Source: Fervidobacterium sp.
GTDB lineage: Bacteria; Thermotogota; Thermotogae; Thermotogales; Fervidobacteriaceae
NCBI GenBank assembly: GCA_003522805.1
Contig: DPIB01000210.1
Coordinates: 1 to 5,005, forward strand
Direction: 5' to 3'
DNA: 5,005 nucleotides
The notes below the pieces were generated by a model, which saw only the letters and a list, made by a program, of their open reading frames with translations, was not told the origin of the DNA and did no database searches. Shown here piece after piece: positions 4,965 through 5,005 of this stretch (positions are counted from its first letter, which is position 1; every line of letters begins with the position of its first letter). A program made the translations under genes and the position numbers.

Positions 4965-5005
4965 TTGTAAACCACACTGTATTCTTTACTAAACATATAG
5001 GCCTT

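Noticed and set aside
4726..4992. Plus-strand frame of 88 codons as a TnpB C-terminal remnant next to the hairpin
   Set aside because: The translation has no zinc-finger cysteines or other TnpB motifs and overlaps the start of the lipoprotein gene on the other strand.

Overview
The window looks like chromosomal DNA from a thermophilic bacterium of the order Thermotogales, most likely near Fervidobacterium or Thermosipho. The evidence is protein resemblance: the ThyX, RNase HII and FolD translations closely resemble the Thermotoga maritima proteins as I remember them. No database search was run, so the genus is an inference. Every supported gene lies on the minus strand, and the long plus-strand frames are shadows.

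Read in the direction of transcription (right to left), the layout is as follows. 4881-5005 holds no gene but carries a two-tier hairpin (4922-4964) resembling an IS200/IS605 right end. A small predicted lipoprotein follows (4250-4780), then rnhB (RNase HII, 4086-3343), which overlaps thyX (flavin-dependent thymidylate synthase, 3386-2619) by 44 bases. Next come a small free-standing DRTGG-domain protein (2516-2160), a strong sigma-70-type promoter (2089-2117), folD (2071-1235), yajC (1191-793) and the first 256 codons of secD (769-1, running off the left edge).

Two themes stand out. One is folate one-carbon metabolism: ThyX consumes methylene-tetrahydrofolate and FolD oxidises it. This FolD lacks three residues tied to cyclohydrolase chemistry in the human enzyme. 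The other is protein export: YajC and SecD are auxiliary parts of the Sec translocon and are probably co-transcribed with folD.

The most unusual feature is a family of three related inverted-repeat elements (50, 57 and 75 bases) with arms AAGAGCA...TGCTCGTA in the gene sense. One sits directly upstream of the DRTGG gene, one upstream of rnhB and one upstream of the lipoprotein gene. The outer stem shows a compensatory base-pair change in the third copy. The first two genes have no visible Shine-Dalgarno sequence and start 7-8 bases after the stem, while folD, yajC, secD and thyX have strong Shine-Dalgarno sequences and no element. This may be an undescribed cis-acting RNA leader or protein-binding site.
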